A DNA stretch of 64,000 nucleotides, taken from the NCBI RefSeq assembly GCF_004006665.1, contig NZ_QOCL01000009.1:248001-312000 (forward strand), written 5' to 3'. Numbering within the stretch: the first letter of the stretch is position 1; the number at the start of each line of letters is the position of its first letter. This DNA is from Halobacteriovorax sp. HLS (lineage in GTDB: Bacteria; Bdellovibrionota; Bacteriovoracia; Bacteriovoracales; Bacteriovoracaceae). Positions 26,872 to 35,839 of this stretch are shown piece after piece. The position numbers were made by a program, and so were the translations under genes. The notes beneath the pieces were generated by a model. The model did no database searches and was not told the DNA's origin. It worked only from the letters and a program-made list of their open reading frames with translations.

Positions 26872-27345
26872 ATGTATGAGGAAATAATAAATCGATTTGA
26901 AATGATTGCTCATCCAGAAGGAGGTTTTTTTAAAGAAACCTATAGAAGCAAAGGCAATACGGAAACTGAGTTTGGAACTAGATCTCTTTCTACAGGAATC
27001 TACTTTCTACTTCCAGCTGGTCATGTCTCACACTTTCATAGAATTAAGTCTGACGAAATGTGGCATTTCTACTCAGGGGATCCACTTATCGTTGTAGAAA
27101 TAGACGAATCTGGAAACCTCATAGAAACTAGACTTGGCCATGATTTAAAAAATGGTGAAGTTCCACAATATGTTGTTAAAGCAAATCGTTGGTTTGGCTC
27201 TTACCCTGCCGATGGGTCAGAGTATAGCTTTGTAGGCTGTAGCGTTTCGTTTGGATTTGACTTTAAAGATTTCGAACTGGCCAATAGAGGTTGTTTAGAA
27301 AAAGAGTTTCCACAGCATCAAGAAATGATTAAACGTCTTACGTAG
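26872..27345 (+). CDS. Cupin-fold protein, DUF985 family
   Basis: 157 residues. The family motifs are AHPEGGFFKETYR (13-25), the cupin strand SHFHRIKSDEMWHFYSGDP with its His residues, and the closing GCSVSFGFDFKDFELA. DUF985 proteins are metal-dependent-looking cupins of unknown substrate. It is divergent from the pseudouridine synthases over only 47 bases. Confidence 0.93.
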   Translation: MYEEIINRFEMIAHPEGGFFKETYRSKGNTETEFGTRSLSTGIYFLLPAGHVSHFHRIKSDEMWHFYSGDPLIVVEIDESGNLIETRLGHDLKNGEVPQYVVKANRWFGSYPADGSEYSFVGCSVSFGFDFKDFELANRGCLEKEFPQHQEMIKRLT

Positions 27346-27413
27346 TTTTTTATGCGAGGCCCAAGAACTTATACTTACATATTTCTTGACTTTCATTGAC
27401 ACAAATTTAAATC

Positions 27414-27425
27414 TATAGATCTATA
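27414..27425. promoter_or_regulatory. 12-base palindrome before the DUF4186 gene
   Basis: TATAGATCTATA is a perfect palindrome 21 bases before the probable TTG start of the next gene, lying among -10-like AT-rich sequence. It may be chance in such composition. Confidence 0.3.
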
Positions 27426-27446
27426 AATTTTTACAAAGTATTAAAG

Positions 27447-27869
27447 TTGCAAAATCACGAGCTCATTTATTTTACTGATGTTTTTAAGAGATTAAAAAAA
27501 TCCAGTATATGTAATAAGTTTACTCTAAAAGAACATGAGTGGAACTATCTTGCAAATAGAGGTTTAGACTCAATTCTCTTAGAAGGTAGAACTTTAATTA
27601 TTCAACGTTATAAAGAAAGTGATGAAAATCATTGTTGTCGAAAATCACCTCTCAGGCATCATCCTATACTAGTGGCCCTACATGCAACTGGAACCTGCTG
27701 TAGAGAGAGCCTTTTTAAATGGCATGGTATTGATAAAGACAATGAGCTTAGAGAGAAAGATATTTTCTATATACTCTTAATTTTAAAAGAATGGTTTGTT
27801 AGGCAGGTAAGACCGGCCTACTTACTAAGTGATCTAGAGACTGAACAACTTAATCTCTTTTGCAGTTGA
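27447..27869 (+). CDS. DUF4186 family protein
   Basis: 140 residues, of a conserved family of unknown function. Diagnostic features include FKRLKKSSICNKFTLKEHEW near the start and the His/Cys-rich core LRHHPILVALHATGTCCRESLFKWHGI, read as HHPILVALHATGTCC and ESLFKWHGI, which suggests a metal site. There is no in-frame ATG near the N-terminus; TTG at 27447 is the likely start with a weak AAAG upstream. It precedes the CDF transporter by 56 bases on the same strand, which with its metal-ligand look hints at metal handling (inference). Confidence 0.85.
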   Translation: MQNHELIYFTDVFKRLKKSSICNKFTLKEHEWNYLANRGLDSILLEGRTLIIQRYKESDENHCCRKSPLRHHPILVALHATGTCCRESLFKWHGIDKDNELREKDIFYILLILKEWFVRQVRPAYLLSDLETEQLNLFCS

Positions 27870-27925
27870 GTTGCATAATAAGGCTTTAAGTTGCTTTGAA
27901 TACTTATTCGTAATAGCCTTTTAAA

Positions 27926-28852
27926 ATGAAAGAACATCACCACCATAGTCATCATGACCACAACGACCATCATCATCACCACCATAATATTAAAGGTAGT
28001 AAGAATATTCTCATTGCCTTTGCTTTGAATTTCTCTTTTTCAATTATCGAGTTTATTGGTGGATACTTAACTAATAGTATGGCGATTTACGCGGACGCTC
28101 TCCACGATCTTGGAGATAGTAGTGCTCTACTTATGGCGTACTTTTTAGAAAAGTTCTCAAAAAAATCTGCTGATGAAGTTTACACATATGGGTATAGAAG
28201 ATTTTCAGTTCTGAGTGCTCTAATTAATGCAATGATTCTTCTTATTGGATCCTTATTTGTAATCAAAGAATCTGTAGAGAGACTTTTGAGTCCAGAGCCA
28301 GTGAATAACGAAGGCATGCTCTATTTGGCAATACTTGGAGTCATTGTAAATGGAATCGCTGCGTATAGGTTATCAAAAGATGAGGGGATAAATCAGCGAA
28401 TGGTAATGCTTCACTTATTGGAAGATATTCTAGGATGGGTTGCTGTCTTAATAGTTAGTGTCGTTCTATTTTTTAAACCATGGTTTATTCTCGATTCAAT
28501 TCTTTCAATTTTAATTTCACTATTAGTTCTCAGAGGTGTTTACTTTGGACTAAAGAAGGTAGTCTCAATTCTAATGCAGGCCTTTCCAAAAGGAGTAAAT
28601 TCCCAAAAAGTCACTCAAGAGCTACTCAAAATTGATGGGGTTCTAGGAATTCACTATATTCAAGGTTGGTCTATGGATGAGGAGTCTCACTCTCTCACTT
28701 TTCACGTTTCAGTCTCGGAAGATATGAAGGTTCGCGAACTTGATGAGATGAAATTAAAGATCAAGGCAAAGCTATATGATTTATCTGTCAAAAACTCAGT
28801 AATAGAGTTTGAAGGCCGTCATCATGATTGTAGTGAACATACCAAGCTGTAG
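27926..28852 (+). CDS. Cation diffusion facilitator (CDF) metal exporter, His-rich N-terminus
   Basis: 308 residues, six membrane helices and a cytoplasmic C-terminal domain. The first 20 residues contain 13 histidines in runs (including a six-His run), a likely Zn/Co/Ni-sensing or -loading tail. Helix 2 carries AIYADALHDLGDSSALL, the HxxxD transport site typical of zinc-type CDFs; a second ligand pair appears in HLLEDILGW. The C-terminal domain has GVLGIHYIQGWSM and ends in a His-rich GRHHDCSEH. The likely substrate is zinc. Confidence 0.95.
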   Translation: MKEHHHHSHHDHNDHHHHHHNIKGSKNILIAFALNFSFSIIEFIGGYLTNSMAIYADALHDLGDSSALLMAYFLEKFSKKSADEVYTYGYRRFSVLSALINAMILLIGSLFVIKESVERLLSPEPVNNEGMLYLAILGVIVNGIAAYRLSKDEGINQRMVMLHLLEDILGWVAVLIVSVVLFFKPWFILDSILSILISLLVLRGVYFGLKKVVSILMQAFPKGVNSQKVTQELLKIDGVLGIHYIQGWSMDEESHSLTFHVSVSEDMKVRELDEMKLKIKAKLYDLSVKNSVIEFEGRHHDCSEHTKL

Positions 28853-28932
28853 TGCGTTATGTTAGGACTAACTATTCAAGTACTTATATATACTAGTAAA
28901 TAGGGCCAACTTGAAAAAAAAGATATCAATAC

Positions 28933-28959
28933 TTGAAAAATCGCATAAAAGCGTATAAT
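28933..28959 (+). promoter_or_regulatory. Candidate sigma-70 promoter of the small basic protein gene
   Basis: A perfect -10 box TATAAT (28954-28959) preceded by TTGAAA (28933-28938) with 15 bases between them, or CTTGAA with 16. It lies 44 bases before the GTG start at 29003. Confidence 0.5.
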
Positions 28960-29002
28960 TTCTTACAGTTGGTATTGTTAACATTTAACAGGGGTTGTTG
29001 TC

Positions 29003-29107
29003 GTGGCCAGTGGTTCTCGTCATCGTAGAAAGCACAATAAAGGTAGAAGAAAAAGAGGTTCTAAATATAGAAAGAACTTACGTCTACGTAGAAAACAAAA
29101 AAGCTAA
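29003..29107 (+). CDS. 34-residue highly basic protein, possibly ribosomal
   Basis: A GTG start preceded by AGGGG 8 bases upstream opens a 34-codon frame that stops at TAA 29105-29107. About 18 of its residues are Arg or Lys, with only one aromatic (Tyr) and no acidic residue; the ends are ASGSRHRRKHNKGRRKR and LRLRRKQKS. Such composition is that of tiny ribosomal proteins (bTHX, or the AURKAIP1/COX24-type mini-proteins), but I cannot assign a family. A promoter with TATAAT and a strong terminator frame it as an independent unit. A longer open frame over the same bases in another frame has no such composition and is not credible. Confidence 0.7.
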   Translation: MASGSRHRRKHNKGRRKRGSKYRKNLRLRRKQKS

Positions 29108-29132
29108 AAGCTTAAGCTTTCATTACATAAAG

Positions 29133-29158
29133 AACCCCTCGACAAGAGGGGTTTTTTA
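29133..29158 (+). terminator. Rho-independent terminator of the small basic protein gene
   Basis: AACCCCTC (29133-29140) and GAGGGGTT (29146-29153) form an 8-base stem, followed by TTTTT. A separate 14-base palindrome (AAAGCTTAAGCTTT, 29107-29120) lies between the stop codon and this hairpin. Confidence 0.9.
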
Positions 29159-29214
29159 TTTCCAAATTGAACCAACTCAAATAACCTCTCCTTACTAATT
29201 TTTACGAGGTGAAT

Positions 29215-29847
29215 ATGTCTAAATTACAAAGTATTTTTGAGTCCAATAAGAATTGGTCAGCTGATATCAAAAAAGAAGATCCAACATTCTTCGAAAGGTT
29301 ATCTAATCAACAAGCTCCTAAATATCTATGGATTGGTTGCTCTGATAGTCGAGTTCCTGCAACGCAATTGTGTGGACTTGATGCAGGTGAAATTTTTGTT
29401 CATCGTAATATCGCCAACCTTGTTATCAATACGGACTTTAACTGCTTGTCAGTTATTCAATATGCCGTCGAGGTTCTTAAAGTTACAGATATAATCGTTT
29501 GCGGACATTACGGATGTGGTGGAGTTGCAGCTGCACTTTCTAATCAATCTCTTGGGCTAATTGATAACTGGATTAGAAATATAAAGGACGTCTACCATCT
29601 TCATAGAGAGGAAATGGTTAAATATGTAAAAGGCTCGGAAGAAGAGTGTAATAGGTTAACTGAATTGAATGTCTCAAACCAAGTCTATAATCTGGCCAAT
29701 ACTACTATTGTTCAAAATGCTTGGAAGCGTTCTCAAGAACTTAATCTTCATGGAGTAGTTTATAGCTTAAAAGATGGTATTCTTAAAGATCAAGGAATTT
29801 GCCTTAGCTCAGATAAAGATATCGAAGAAGTTTTTAAACTGTCTTAA
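29215..29847 (+). CDS. can: Beta-class carbonic anhydrase
   Basis: 210 residues from ATG 29215 (GAGG 5 bases upstream; an in-frame GTG at 29209 overlaps the Shine-Dalgarno). It interconverts CO2 and bicarbonate. Zinc ligands sit exactly where E. coli Can has them: C42 with the D44/R46 dyad in GCSDSRVP, then H98 and C101 in CGHYGCGG. Ends before a bidirectional terminator. Bicarbonate supply for carboxylation is the usual role. Confidence 0.96.
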   Translation: MSKLQSIFESNKNWSADIKKEDPTFFERLSNQQAPKYLWIGCSDSRVPATQLCGLDAGEIFVHRNIANLVINTDFNCLSVIQYAVEVLKVTDIIVCGHYGCGGVAAALSNQSLGLIDNWIRNIKDVYHLHREEMVKYVKGSEEECNRLTELNVSNQVYNLANTTIVQNAWKRSQELNLHGVVYSLKDGILKDQGICLSSDKDIEEVFKLS

Positions 29848-29852
29848 AATTA

Positions 29853-29873
29853 AGGGGCCTAATTATGGCCCCT
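29853..29873. terminator. Bidirectional terminator between can and the 29.9-36.6 kb operon
   Basis: AGGGGCC (29853-29859) and GGCCCCT (29867-29873) with a 7-base loop sit between convergent genes. Flanking A/T runs are modest on both sides. Confidence 0.7.
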
Positions 29874-29883
29874 CTTGCATCGT

Positions 29884-32556
29884 TTAATCGAGAAACTCAA
29901 TCAAACCAGTTTCTCCGTTCATTCTTATTTTATCACCTGTTTTGATTTTCTCAGTAAGACCTTTAACGCTAACAATGGTCGGTATCCCCATCTCTCTAGC
30001 AACAATGGCCGAGTGAGATAGCAGGCCTCCACGTTCAACAAGTAAGGCCTTTGCTGACGGGAATAGTGGTACCCAACCTGGGTCAGTTCTCATAGTTACT
30101 AGAATTTCTCCATTTAATGATAGATCGTCGTCGGGATTAAGAATAATTTTCGCAACCCCTTCAATCACACCTGCGCAACATGGAATACCTTTTAGGCAAC
30201 CCTCTGGAACATCTGATAGGTCAATCTCTTCTTCAGGTGGAAGGTGGTTGTTTTGCCAGTAGACTGGACCTCTTGTGTGAAACCTTGGCGCTGGTTCAAT
30301 CTCCAAGAATCGTTCATATTCCTTTCTTCTTAATTCAACTAAGGCCTTAAAATCGAGTACCGTACAAAATCCTTCAACAGATCCTAATAGTTCTGGTAGT
30401 GTGAGATAGAAGATATCTTCATCTTTTAAAATGATACCTCTATTTGCGTAATTTGCTCCAATTGCATAGAACATTTTTCTGACGATACCATAGACTCGTG
30501 TCCTACAGAATCTGGTGTTCTCTCTATTTCTAACGGCCTTTCTCGCATGATTGAGTGACCATGAAAATATTAGTTTTTTTATTCCACTAACAGCTCCAAA
30601 GGCCTTAGTTTCTGCTTCATTTCTAACTTTTTTCTCTCTTGCTTCTAGCTCTTCAATAGAAGGAATCTCATTATTAAGATGGTTTTTAATAAAGGTAAAC
30701 AGAGAGTGTGGGTTGTGAGTCAAATCACGCTGTTCCAGTTTCATCTCACTCATACACCTAAAGCCGTACTTATCAATATAGGTTTCGATCTCATTATAGA
30801 ACGAATCAAATGAAGACTGTCTTAGTGTTTCATGTAGATCGGTACTTGGAGTATTAAGAATAAGATCTTTTAACTCCTTATCAGAGTCCACAATGCGAGC
30901 GAGGCGTATCACTTCTCTAGTAGGAAGTGCTGATTCGAGATTTCCATCCCCACAGAGTAGATCATTTTGAAATCCATCCCCAAATTGAGGCATCCATTTA
31001 GAAACAAGTTTCTTTAGAAGTCCAAAATGAATCATACAAAGATAGTCATTGATAATTGGGGCCTTCCAATTTGCCAGAAATCTTCTTTCCAGTTCGTAGT
31101 ATGTGTCAATGATCTCATTGGGAGTTTTACTATTGAAATCAATGTGTCGAAATTTCTCATATTCAATATAGAAATAATCCATAAATCCGTCGACGAGCTT
31201 TTGAGCAGTGAGATGAAAGTAGAAGAACTTCATTCCCGTCATGAATCTTCTTACTTTAGAAGAAAACTTCTCTTCAAAAGCAGGAGGTTTTATTCGATCA
31301 GCAATTTCATCTGCAAGAGAGTCGTTTGTCCCCATCATGGTTTCCATGAATGAACGATTATACTTAAATCCGGGAAGTATACTGGTGAGCTTATACCAAT
31401 TTAAAATATTATAATATATTCTTCCATAGAAGCTACCGAGCATATTTCTTAGAAAATAATCCATTTCCTTAATTCTCTTAGGTGAAACCATTAGAATCTC
31501 ACAAAATTGAACATAGACGTGATGGTAGACATGTCTTGCAAAATCAGTTGTGAGAGGAGCAGTTAGCCCTCCATAACTTTCTACAATATTTGAATTATCC
31601 CAGATATAGAGAGTTCCTTCTCCATTTAAGATAGGAGTTGTAACTGGCCTTGCTTGAAGAATATAGAGCTGTCCGTCCTTTATCGCCCATTCAATATCTT
31701 GTGGAAAGTGATAAGATCGCTCTATGGCGGAGGTCTCTTTTATTAAGTTTTTAAGCTGATCGTCAGTTAAGCTTGAAATTGATTTTTGTTCATCATCAAG
31801 AGCAACAACTTTACATGTTTGATTCTCAACATCCTGAACCATCTTACTTTCTTTATCAGCAATTTCCTTCTCTGTTATTTCATAGCTTAGTTTATTGACC
31901 GTATATGTATCAGCTTCTAGTAAACCTGATACGAGACCTTCTCCTACACCAAAAACAGCGTTAACCATTGAAACTTCACTAGATCCCTTTATAGGGTCAC
32001 AAGTAAATGTTACACCGGACACATCGGGGTCAATCATCTCTTGAAAAATTACCGCCACATCAATGATCTTAATATCAAGCTTGTTTTGAAGCCGATAACT
32101 GATACCTCTTTCACTGTATGCACTTGCCCAGCACTGTTTAAGTGCTTCAATGGCCTTAGCTTCTGTTTGAATATATAGGTAACTTGATAGCTGACCTGCA
32201 AACGAAAACTCTGCGCTATCTTCACCGATAGCTGATGAACGAATCGCGATGAGTTTACAATCAAGATCTTTGTAGGCCTTCTTCGCTAGAGTTATCACTT
32301 CTTGAGAAAGTTGTGCATCGACAATTAGTTTTGAGATCGCTTCATGTATCTCTTTAGGTGATTTATTTTGTGAGACAATATCATCAATCTTTTCCTGGAC
32401 TCCATTTTCATCAATAAACTTTCTAAATACAGAGCTAGACAGTATCTGAAACCTAGGAACATTGAAGCCGGCCTTACTTAAATGATAAAGATTAAGTCCC
32501 TTTCCTCCTGCATACTTATTAGCATAGAAAAGTGTAGTGTCTTTTGTGATAATCAT
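29884..32556 (-). CDS. PEP-synthase-like phosphotransferase (rifampin-phosphotransferase architecture)
   Basis: 890 residues. Order: ATP-grasp domain (about 1-310; GGKGLNLYHLSKAGF and IRSSAIGEDSAEFSFAGQ), a helical middle part (about 320-790), and a swivelling phospho-histidine domain at the end with GGLLSHSAIVAREMGIP, catalytic H848. It lacks the TIM-barrel pyruvate/PEP domain of PpsA and PpdK, so it should phosphorylate some other acceptor using ATP (giving AMP and phosphate), as rifampin phosphotransferase does. Last gene of a coupled operon (ATGA overlap with the UbiA-like gene), so the acceptor is probably an intermediate of that pathway rather than a drug. The substrate is unknown. Confidence 0.85.
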   Translation of the reverse strand: MIITKDTTLFYANKYAGGKGLNLYHLSKAGFNVPRFQILSSSVFRKFIDENGVQEKIDDIVSQNKSPKEIHEAISKLIVDAQLSQEVITLAKKAYKDLDCKLIAIRSSAIGEDSAEFSFAGQLSSYLYIQTEAKAIEALKQCWASAYSERGISYRLQNKLDIKIIDVAVIFQEMIDPDVSGVTFTCDPIKGSSEVSMVNAVFGVGEGLVSGLLEADTYTVNKLSYEITEKEIADKESKMVQDVENQTCKVVALDDEQKSISSLTDDQLKNLIKETSAIERSYHFPQDIEWAIKDGQLYILQARPVTTPILNGEGTLYIWDNSNIVESYGGLTAPLTTDFARHVYHHVYVQFCEILMVSPKRIKEMDYFLRNMLGSFYGRIYYNILNWYKLTSILPGFKYNRSFMETMMGTNDSLADEIADRIKPPAFEEKFSSKVRRFMTGMKFFYFHLTAQKLVDGFMDYFYIEYEKFRHIDFNSKTPNEIIDTYYELERRFLANWKAPIINDYLCMIHFGLLKKLVSKWMPQFGDGFQNDLLCGDGNLESALPTREVIRLARIVDSDKELKDLILNTPSTDLHETLRQSSFDSFYNEIETYIDKYGFRCMSEMKLEQRDLTHNPHSLFTFIKNHLNNEIPSIEELEAREKKVRNEAETKAFGAVSGIKKLIFSWSLNHARKAVRNRENTRFCRTRVYGIVRKMFYAIGANYANRGIILKDEDIFYLTLPELLGSVEGFCTVLDFKALVELRRKEYERFLEIEPAPRFHTRGPVYWQNNHLPPEEEIDLSDVPEGCLKGIPCCAGVIEGVAKIILNPDDDLSLNGEILVTMRTDPGWVPLFPSAKALLVERGGLLSHSAIVAREMGIPTIVSVKGLTEKIKTGDKIRMNGETGLIEFLD

Positions 32557-33443
32557 AGTAGTAAACCTGTTTGAGTTTCAATGATAAAAAATATATAAAA
32601 AAGTATTATGTAAATAGATGAGAAAATACGATAGAGCTTTCCAAATTTCTTAGCATCAGTAACTGCAAATAATATTCCTGCCAGAAATAGAACTAAAGTT
32701 AAAATAGACTGCAGTATTGAAATTGATCCAAACACTCCCCTTAAAGCAAGTAGTGAAAAGAGCGACATGGAGACCACTAAGATTACAGCTCCAAATCTTG
32801 TAAATATTTTTGAGTACGATTCAACAGCGTTTCTCTCTTCTTCTGTAGTAAATGTCTTGCGACCAAACTCAAATATATTAAAGACAAACCAGCTACATAG
32901 AACAAAGTATAAGTATTTTTGATTCAGCTCTCTTGGATCCATTGATGTAGCGGCAGTAAAAATAGCTATTCCCATAGGAATTGTAACAACAGTATGCAAT
33001 AGGGCATAGGTTGTGAGGTGTGGGCGAATGAGTTTGGGTATAAAGAACTCTTTATACATTAGTAGAGAGTAACAAATTGCAAAGATCATCATCATGATTG
33101 CATTGAGACGAAGCGGTAGAAATAGTGCTATCTCAAAGAATATACATACAACTATGCCCTTGTGCATATCTTTCACTTCTAATAGACCTCTTGGAAGAGG
33201 TCTGTCTGGATTAATCTGACAGTCTAAATCGTAATCTTTTATTTCGTCATAGAGACGCATTTTATAAAAGAAGAAAAAGATAGCAATCAAAGTTAGAAAT
33301 GAATTAAAGATGCTAAAGTCGTTTTTGAGATGAATGCTAAGTGATAAGTGAGCACCAACAAAGAGGATGATCATCAGAGAATGATCGAGTAGTGGAAACC
33401 TTTCTTTTGTAAATGTCATCCATCGTTGAGCTTTACTAGTCAT
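32553..33443 (-). CDS. UbiA-family prenyltransferase-like membrane protein
   Basis: 296 residues, eight to nine hydrophobic helices. The first Asp-rich motif is DEIKDYDLD (66-74) followed by INPDRPLPRG, the pattern seen in chlorophyll-synthase and digeranylgeranylglyceryl-phosphate-synthase relatives; the usual Asn before the first Asp is absent. A second motif is less clear: a DAKKFGKLYR stretch near residue 265. UbiA enzymes move a prenyl group from a diphosphate to an aromatic ring, sugar phosphate or lipid. It overlaps both neighbours (1 base upstream, 4 bases downstream), so it belongs to the operon. The acceptor is not known. Confidence 0.82.
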   Translation of the reverse strand: MTSKAQRWMTFTKERFPLLDHSLMIILFVGAHLSLSIHLKNDFSIFNSFLTLIAIFFFFYKMRLYDEIKDYDLDCQINPDRPLPRGLLEVKDMHKGIVVCIFFEIALFLPLRLNAIMMMIFAICYSLLMYKEFFIPKLIRPHLTTYALLHTVVTIPMGIAIFTAATSMDPRELNQKYLYFVLCSWFVFNIFEFGRKTFTTEEERNAVESYSKIFTRFGAVILVVSMSLFSLLALRGVFGSISILQSILTLVLFLAGILFAVTDAKKFGKLYRIFSSIYIILFYIFFIIETQTGLLL

Positions 33444-35839
33444 TAGATAAGTCCCTTACTCTTTAAATCTTTTCTAAGGATATCGTATTCTACTTTTGAG
33501 TGATGTCTCGCATCCATAGGAATATCAGAGAAAATGATAACTTTATCTACGATGATGGAGTTCTTTTTCATTATTCTTTCAATTTCAGAAATCATTTGAG
33601 AGTCAGTAAGTGAATTTTCTTCTCTAGGAGCAACTACACAGACAGTCTTTTCTCCAAGTTCTTGATCTTCAACTCCAAGGTAGGCACAATACTTTGTAAA
33701 AGGAAGCTTCTTTAAAACTATCTCTGCTCTTACTGGAAAGAGATACTGCTCACTTCTAATGATCGCATTATGCACACGACCAACAAGCCAAAGGTTCTTT
33801 TGATCATCAAGTTTTCCAAGATCTCCTGTTCTGTGCCAAACAATTCCATTATGATCTAAAATCTTTGCTCTTGAGAAGGCCTCTTCATTATTGTAGTAAT
33901 CTCTACAAACATGTTCTCCTGAGACGATAAGTTCTCCTACTTCTCCATCCTTAAGGGTGATCGATTCAAAGTCACTATCTGAGTTTACGCTTACTGTTCC
34001 TTTTGAGATTTTTATAAATTTATACTGTAGACCACCATCAAGGTGACCAACGTTAACACCTTCGTCAACTAACTCTGGGTCATCTTCAGTCACTGATTTT
34101 ATTTCAATCATCTCTTTTGCCGAAATGTGAGCAATGGGTTCAACTTCTGTAGAACCATAGAGAACAAGAATCTCTGCATTTGGAGCAACTTTGGTGAAGT
34201 CTACGATATTATCTCTTGAAACAGGAGCTCCTCCTGTAACAACTCTTTTAAGTTCAGGCATCGTAATGCCATTATCTAAGCAATGCTTCGAAAGAGAATT
34301 GAATATTGAAGGTGATAGTGTTGTACATGTTACGTTGCACGCTTTAAATTGAGCAAGGAGAATAATAGGTGTTTCCTTGGTTGGAGCGCCGACATCAAAA
34401 GATGGAATAACAGTCGCAACACCTTCAGCTAGGTTATTCAGTGAGAAGATAGGAAAAACAGGAAGATCTACATCGCTATCAACATATGGTAGACCTCTGT
34501 GAAGAGCATAGTGTTGTGCTGCTAGAAAGCGATGAGTTCTATTTGCTCCTTTTGGCGTTCCGGAACTTCCGGTGGTAAAAGTTATAAGGGCCGTTTCTTC
34601 TTGCTCCATAGGGCAAATAGGAACTTCACCTTCTGATTGCATTAGCTTCTCTATAGAGGAATCAAAGCTTCCCGTATGTTCTCCAACTACGATCTTTAAG
34701 GGCATATTGTCAAAAATATCTGCGCCGCTACATAGATCAAAGGCCTGTTGGAAGCTGATCATACACTTTGGGTCTGCAACTTCTGCTGAAACTCCAAGTT
34801 GATCTCGTCGTGCCCAGCTATCTAGAAAGGTCGGAATTGCACCGATCTTTTGGAGAGCAAACATTGAAGCATAGAGATATAGTGACATTGGAACAAAGAG
34901 AATGACTCTGTCGCCTTTTTGAATTCCAAGATCACTAAAGCCTTTGGCTATCTTATTTGAAAAGTGATAGAGCTCCGCAACAGAGACAGATTTATGCTCT
35001 AATTGATCTTCTACTTTGAAGCTCCATGATCCAATTGTTTCTCGGTCTACCCATTTTAAAATAGGCCGTGTTGGAAATTTTTCTAGATGATCAACGATGA
35101 ATGAGTAAACGTTATTGCCGGCATGACACCCGTCATAGTAACCCAACTTCTTTGTCATAGTAGACTCCGTACTTTTTCCTATATATTCATTAATTAATTT
35201 TGAAACCTCATGTGCGTTTGTCCAAGTAAGAGCATGTCCTGCACCAGCAATAGTTTCAACTTTCAGCGTCTTAATATTTCTTTCTAGTGGAGAGACTTGC
35301 TCATTGTAATCAGAGGTCTTATCTTCGCTCCCATAAATGATGAGAACAGGGCATTCGATATTATATTCTGATGAAAACTCACTCTCAATTAGATGCACTT
35401 TTTCAAAAATTGACTTCTTTAAAATCTTATAATCTGAGAGGTAGTCGCTTTGTGCTTGATAATCTTTTGGAACCTCTAGGGGAGAAGTACTGTCTTTAAT
35501 AAATTTTTCAATTGCTTTAGGACCAATCCTTTTGAGTAGAGCACTACCTAGAATTGGTGTCGCGAGCAAGAGGTTTTTTAAAGTCGAAACATTCGAGTTA
35601 AAAAGAAATGGAGAAATTAATATTATTTTTTCTACTTGCTCAGAGTTTCTTTGATAAAAGTCAAATAATTCTTTAGAGCCCCAAGAGTAAGCCAGTAGAA
35701 TCAATTTCTCATCTACTATCTTTGGTTGTGGACTCTGATTATATCTATCTATATGTATAAACTCACCATCAATGTAGGACTCTAGTTGCTTGAAGTCTGC
35801 TGGTCCTCCGGGAGAGCCATGAAAGGTTATAAATTTCAT
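33443..35839 (-). CDS. Alpha/beta-hydrolase fused to an OleC-like acyl-adenylating enzyme
   Basis: 798 residues, two domains. Residues 1-222 are an alpha/beta hydrolase: HGSPGG oxyanion loop, nucleophile S52 in AYSWGS, acid D173 in YGSEDK, H202 in GAGHALTW. Residues 228-798 are an ANL adenylating enzyme: A3 motif FTTGSSGTPKG (421-431), A5 YGSTEVEP, A7/A8 WHRTGDLG and LVGRVHN, and a C-terminal lysine K782 in DARHHSK, a segment close to OleC beta-lactone synthetases (consensus DxRHNAK). OleBC fusions of olefin pathways use an OleB with Asp as nucleophile; here it is Ser, so this is not a typical OleBC. No OleA or OleD is near. The Met at 228 could be a second start. Part of the operon (ATGA and TAATG overlaps). 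Confidence 0.85.
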   Translation of the reverse strand: MKFITFHGSPGGPADFKQLESYIDGEFIHIDRYNQSPQPKIVDEKLILLAYSWGSKELFDFYQRNSEQVEKIILISPFLFNSNVSTLKNLLLATPILGSALLKRIGPKAIEKFIKDSTSPLEVPKDYQAQSDYLSDYKILKKSIFEKVHLIESEFSSEYNIECPVLIIYGSEDKTSDYNEQVSPLERNIKTLKVETIAGAGHALTWTNAHEVSKLINEYIGKSTESTMTKKLGYYDGCHAGNNVYSFIVDHLEKFPTRPILKWVDRETIGSWSFKVEDQLEHKSVSVAELYHFSNKIAKGFSDLGIQKGDRVILFVPMSLYLYASMFALQKIGAIPTFLDSWARRDQLGVSAEVADPKCMISFQQAFDLCSGADIFDNMPLKIVVGEHTGSFDSSIEKLMQSEGEVPICPMEQEETALITFTTGSSGTPKGANRTHRFLAAQHYALHRGLPYVDSDVDLPVFPIFSLNNLAEGVATVIPSFDVGAPTKETPIILLAQFKACNVTCTTLSPSIFNSLSKHCLDNGITMPELKRVVTGGAPVSRDNIVDFTKVAPNAEILVLYGSTEVEPIAHISAKEMIEIKSVTEDDPELVDEGVNVGHLDGGLQYKFIKISKGTVSVNSDSDFESITLKDGEVGELIVSGEHVCRDYYNNEEAFSRAKILDHNGIVWHRTGDLGKLDDQKNLWLVGRVHNAIIRSEQYLFPVRAEIVLKKLPFTKYCAYLGVEDQELGEKTVCVVAPREENSLTDSQMISEIERIMKKNSIIVDKVIIFSDIPMDARHHSKVEYDILRKDLKSKGLI

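Noticed and set aside
27926-27985. CDF His-rich start as a low-complexity artefact or repeat expansion
   Set aside because: The histidines are encoded by a mixture of CAT and CAC, interrupted by Ser, Asp and Asn, and are typical of CDF metal-sensing tails.
28995-29198. A longer open frame over the same bases as the 34-residue basic protein
   Set aside because: It runs in a different frame, starts at TTG with no good Shine-Dalgarno, reads through the strong terminator and lacks a coherent protein composition. The basic frame has a promoter, a Shine-Dalgarno and stops before the terminator.
29884-32556. Rifampin phosphotransferase (drug resistance)
   Set aside because: Domain order matches, but the gene is the last of a coupled biosynthetic operon. 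Nothing in the sequence identifies a rifampin-binding middle domain.
33443-35839. OleBC-type olefin-synthesis fusion
   Set aside because: The hydrolase half has a Ser nucleophile (AYSWGS) rather than the Asp of OleB, and no OleA or OleD is nearby. Only the ligase half resembles OleC.
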